From Pseudomonadota bacterium (GTDB lineage: Bacteria > Pseudomonadota > Alphaproteobacteria > Rhodospirillales > Magnetospirillaceae), in NCBI GenBank assembly GCA_023458315.1, contig JAEXAH010000098.1, positions 1 to 23,969 of the forward strand: a stretch of 23,969 bases of DNA, given 5' to 3'. The notes beneath the pieces are model-generated. The model was not told the DNA's origin and ran no database searches. It saw only the letters and a program-made list of their open reading frames with translations. The translations under genes and the position numbers were made by a program. This document shows, piece after piece, positions 23,257 through 23,969 of the stretch. Within the stretch, counting starts at the first letter, position 1. Each line of letters starts with the position of its first letter.

Positions 23257-23774
23257 TCACCAAGGAGTCGCTGAAGCAGCTTTGGGACGACTGGCGCCGT
23301 GCCAAGGAGGACAGCACCGATCCCTTCCTCGCCAATCAGGAGTTCAAGTCTCTCGCCGCCGGTCTTCGGCAGGCCGTGAGCCAGGACCCGGAAGGGAGGG
23401 GCTACGGCGCCTCTGCCTACGACGCGGCCAAGGCCGAACGGCGCCTTCGTCAGGAGGCCCGTATCTGGCGGTCGAAGAACCCGAACGCCTCCATTGACGA
23501 GTTCCTGCGGGACATGGAAGCGACCTCGGACAAGCTGGTCGGTCTCAACCCCGATGCGGCTGCCGACAGCAAGTCCATGAAGATGGAAGGCTGGCGGGAG
23601 GTCCCGCTGTTCAAGACCACGGAAGACCTAAGATCGGCGGTTGACGAGTTCAACCGGAGCCAGGGACGGGTTGGTATCATCGCCACCATTTCCACGGCCA
23701 CCCGCGCCGACCCCCAGGAACTGATCAAGGAACAGCAGCGACTGCTCAAGCAGGCTGCCCCTCCTCGGCAGTGA
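23250..23774 (+). pseudogene. 3' fragment of an unidentified gene joined to the helicase remnant
   Basis: In a different frame from the helicase, coding character resumes exactly where the helicase stops, with GLITKESLKQLWDDWRRAKED, and runs to a TGA at 23772-23774, about 174 residues. The sequence is charged and helical (AYDAAKAERRLRQEARIWRSKNP, FLRDMEATSDKLVGLNPDAA), ending VGIIATISTATRADPQELIKEQQRLLKQAAP. The open frame extends upstream to 23076, but that part is the antiphase of the helicase. I do not recognise the family; phage structural or conjugation-related proteins of this character exist, but that is only an impression. With no start codon of its own it is probably the 3' end of a gene fused to the helicase by a deletion. 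Confidence 0.6.
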
Positions 23775-23784
23775 CGAACGTGCA

Positions 23785-23838
23785 GCACCCCGTTGGCCCA
23801 GGCTGGCGGGGTGCGGTGCGCTGCCCCAAGACTGGGGC
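23785..23838 (+). terminator. Two tandem hairpins after the gene fragment
   Basis: GCACCCCG (23785-23792) and CGGGGTGC (23807-23814) pair over 8 bp. A second stem GCCCCA/TGGGGC (23823-23828 and 23833-23838) has a 4-base loop and is followed by TATTATA, a modest T/A tract. The second is the better terminator candidate. Confidence 0.45.
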
Positions 23839-23843
23839 TATTA

Positions 23844-23969
23844 TACCAGCCTGCGCTGACGGCGACTCACGGCGGGGATTCCCATGAGCGGCCAAATGTG
23901 AGTCACTCTGGCAAACAGCTGGAGGTTTGCAGTGGCCGCACCGATCCCCCTTCGCCTTGATTATGATGG
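23844..23969 (+). mobile_element. Left end of an IS630-family insertion sequence (partial)
   Basis: The window ends inside the element. The transposase start at 23932 marks it; the left boundary is uncertain. IS630 elements insert at TA, and the TA at 23842-23845 (TATA followed by CCAGCCTGCG) is a plausible junction, leaving about 90 bp of left end. An inverted pair GACTCAC (23864-23870) and GTGAGTC (23898-23904) lies in it. The right end is outside the window. Confidence 0.5.
23932..23969 (+). CDS. IS630-family transposase, first 12 codons
   Basis: A GTG preceded by GGAGG (7 bases) opens a frame reading MAAPIPLRLDYD up to the window edge. That N-terminus is characteristic of IS630-type transposases of alphaproteobacteria, in which a helix-turn-helix domain follows. 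Only 38 bases are present, so the identification rests on this short motif plus the ribosome-binding site, and completeness cannot be judged. Confidence 0.6.
   Translation, partial: MAAPIPLRLDYD

Noticed and set aside
22138..23969. A complete DISARM-type or other defence system
   Set aside because: Only a truncated helicase is present; no methylase, DrmA/B/C-like gene or nuclease is visible in the window.

Overview
The base composition (about two-thirds G+C, strong G/C at third codon positions) and gene content suggest an alphaproteobacterium of the Rhodospirillaceae, possibly Magnetospirillum-like. The pointers are a sulfate permease operon under an Rrf2 regulator, several hemerythrin-domain proteins including a hemerythrin chemoreceptor, and a two-subunit 2-oxoacid:ferredoxin oxidoreductase with a divergent 2[4Fe-4S] ferredoxin. 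The genus is inferred from gene content only.

Layout. 1-2304: the end of one sensor histidine kinase converges on a complete three-PAS histidine kinase. 2373-6825: a minus-strand sulfate uptake operon (sbp-cysT-cysW-cysA, gaps of 2-13 bp) lies behind a promoter whose -10 box sits in a near-perfect palindrome; an Rrf2 regulator gene is immediately upstream. 6889-10011: a membrane-anchored polyprenyl-phosphate-type glycosyltransferase is divergent from a ChbG/YdjC deacetylase gene that is translationally coupled to an MFS transporter gene. 9907-12863: a two-domain ChrA chromate transporter gene overlaps its upstream MocR-type regulator by 4 bp; the regulator is divergent from a DUF1127 gene across a perfect palindrome. 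12971-16624: three successive hemerythrin-domain genes, a chemoreceptor with a cytoplasmic N-terminal hemerythrin domain and two stand-alone hemerythrins, one lacking a metal-ligand histidine. 16745-20423: a ferredoxin gene divergent from korA-korB plus a small helical, ferritin-like-looking gene; both transcription units carry the same 10-mer facing the gene. 20485-22137: a CimA-type citramalate synthase. 22138-23969: a degraded accessory region with non-coding DNA, a palindrome, a SNF2-type defence helicase cut off after its Walker A region, a 5'-truncated gene of unknown function, and the first codons of an IS630-type transposase at the window edge.

How the parts work together. The sulfate operon and its regulator form one sulfur-supply unit. 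The ferredoxin and KorAB form a low-potential electron unit: CoA-dependent oxidation of a 2-oxoacid (probably 2-oxoglutarate), or the reverse reaction, coupled to ferredoxin. The hemerythrin group probably couples O2 (or NO) binding to chemotaxis and O2 buffering, which suits a microaerophile. No complete new defence system is visible; the right end is the remnant of one. No tRNA, rRNA or CRISPR array was seen.
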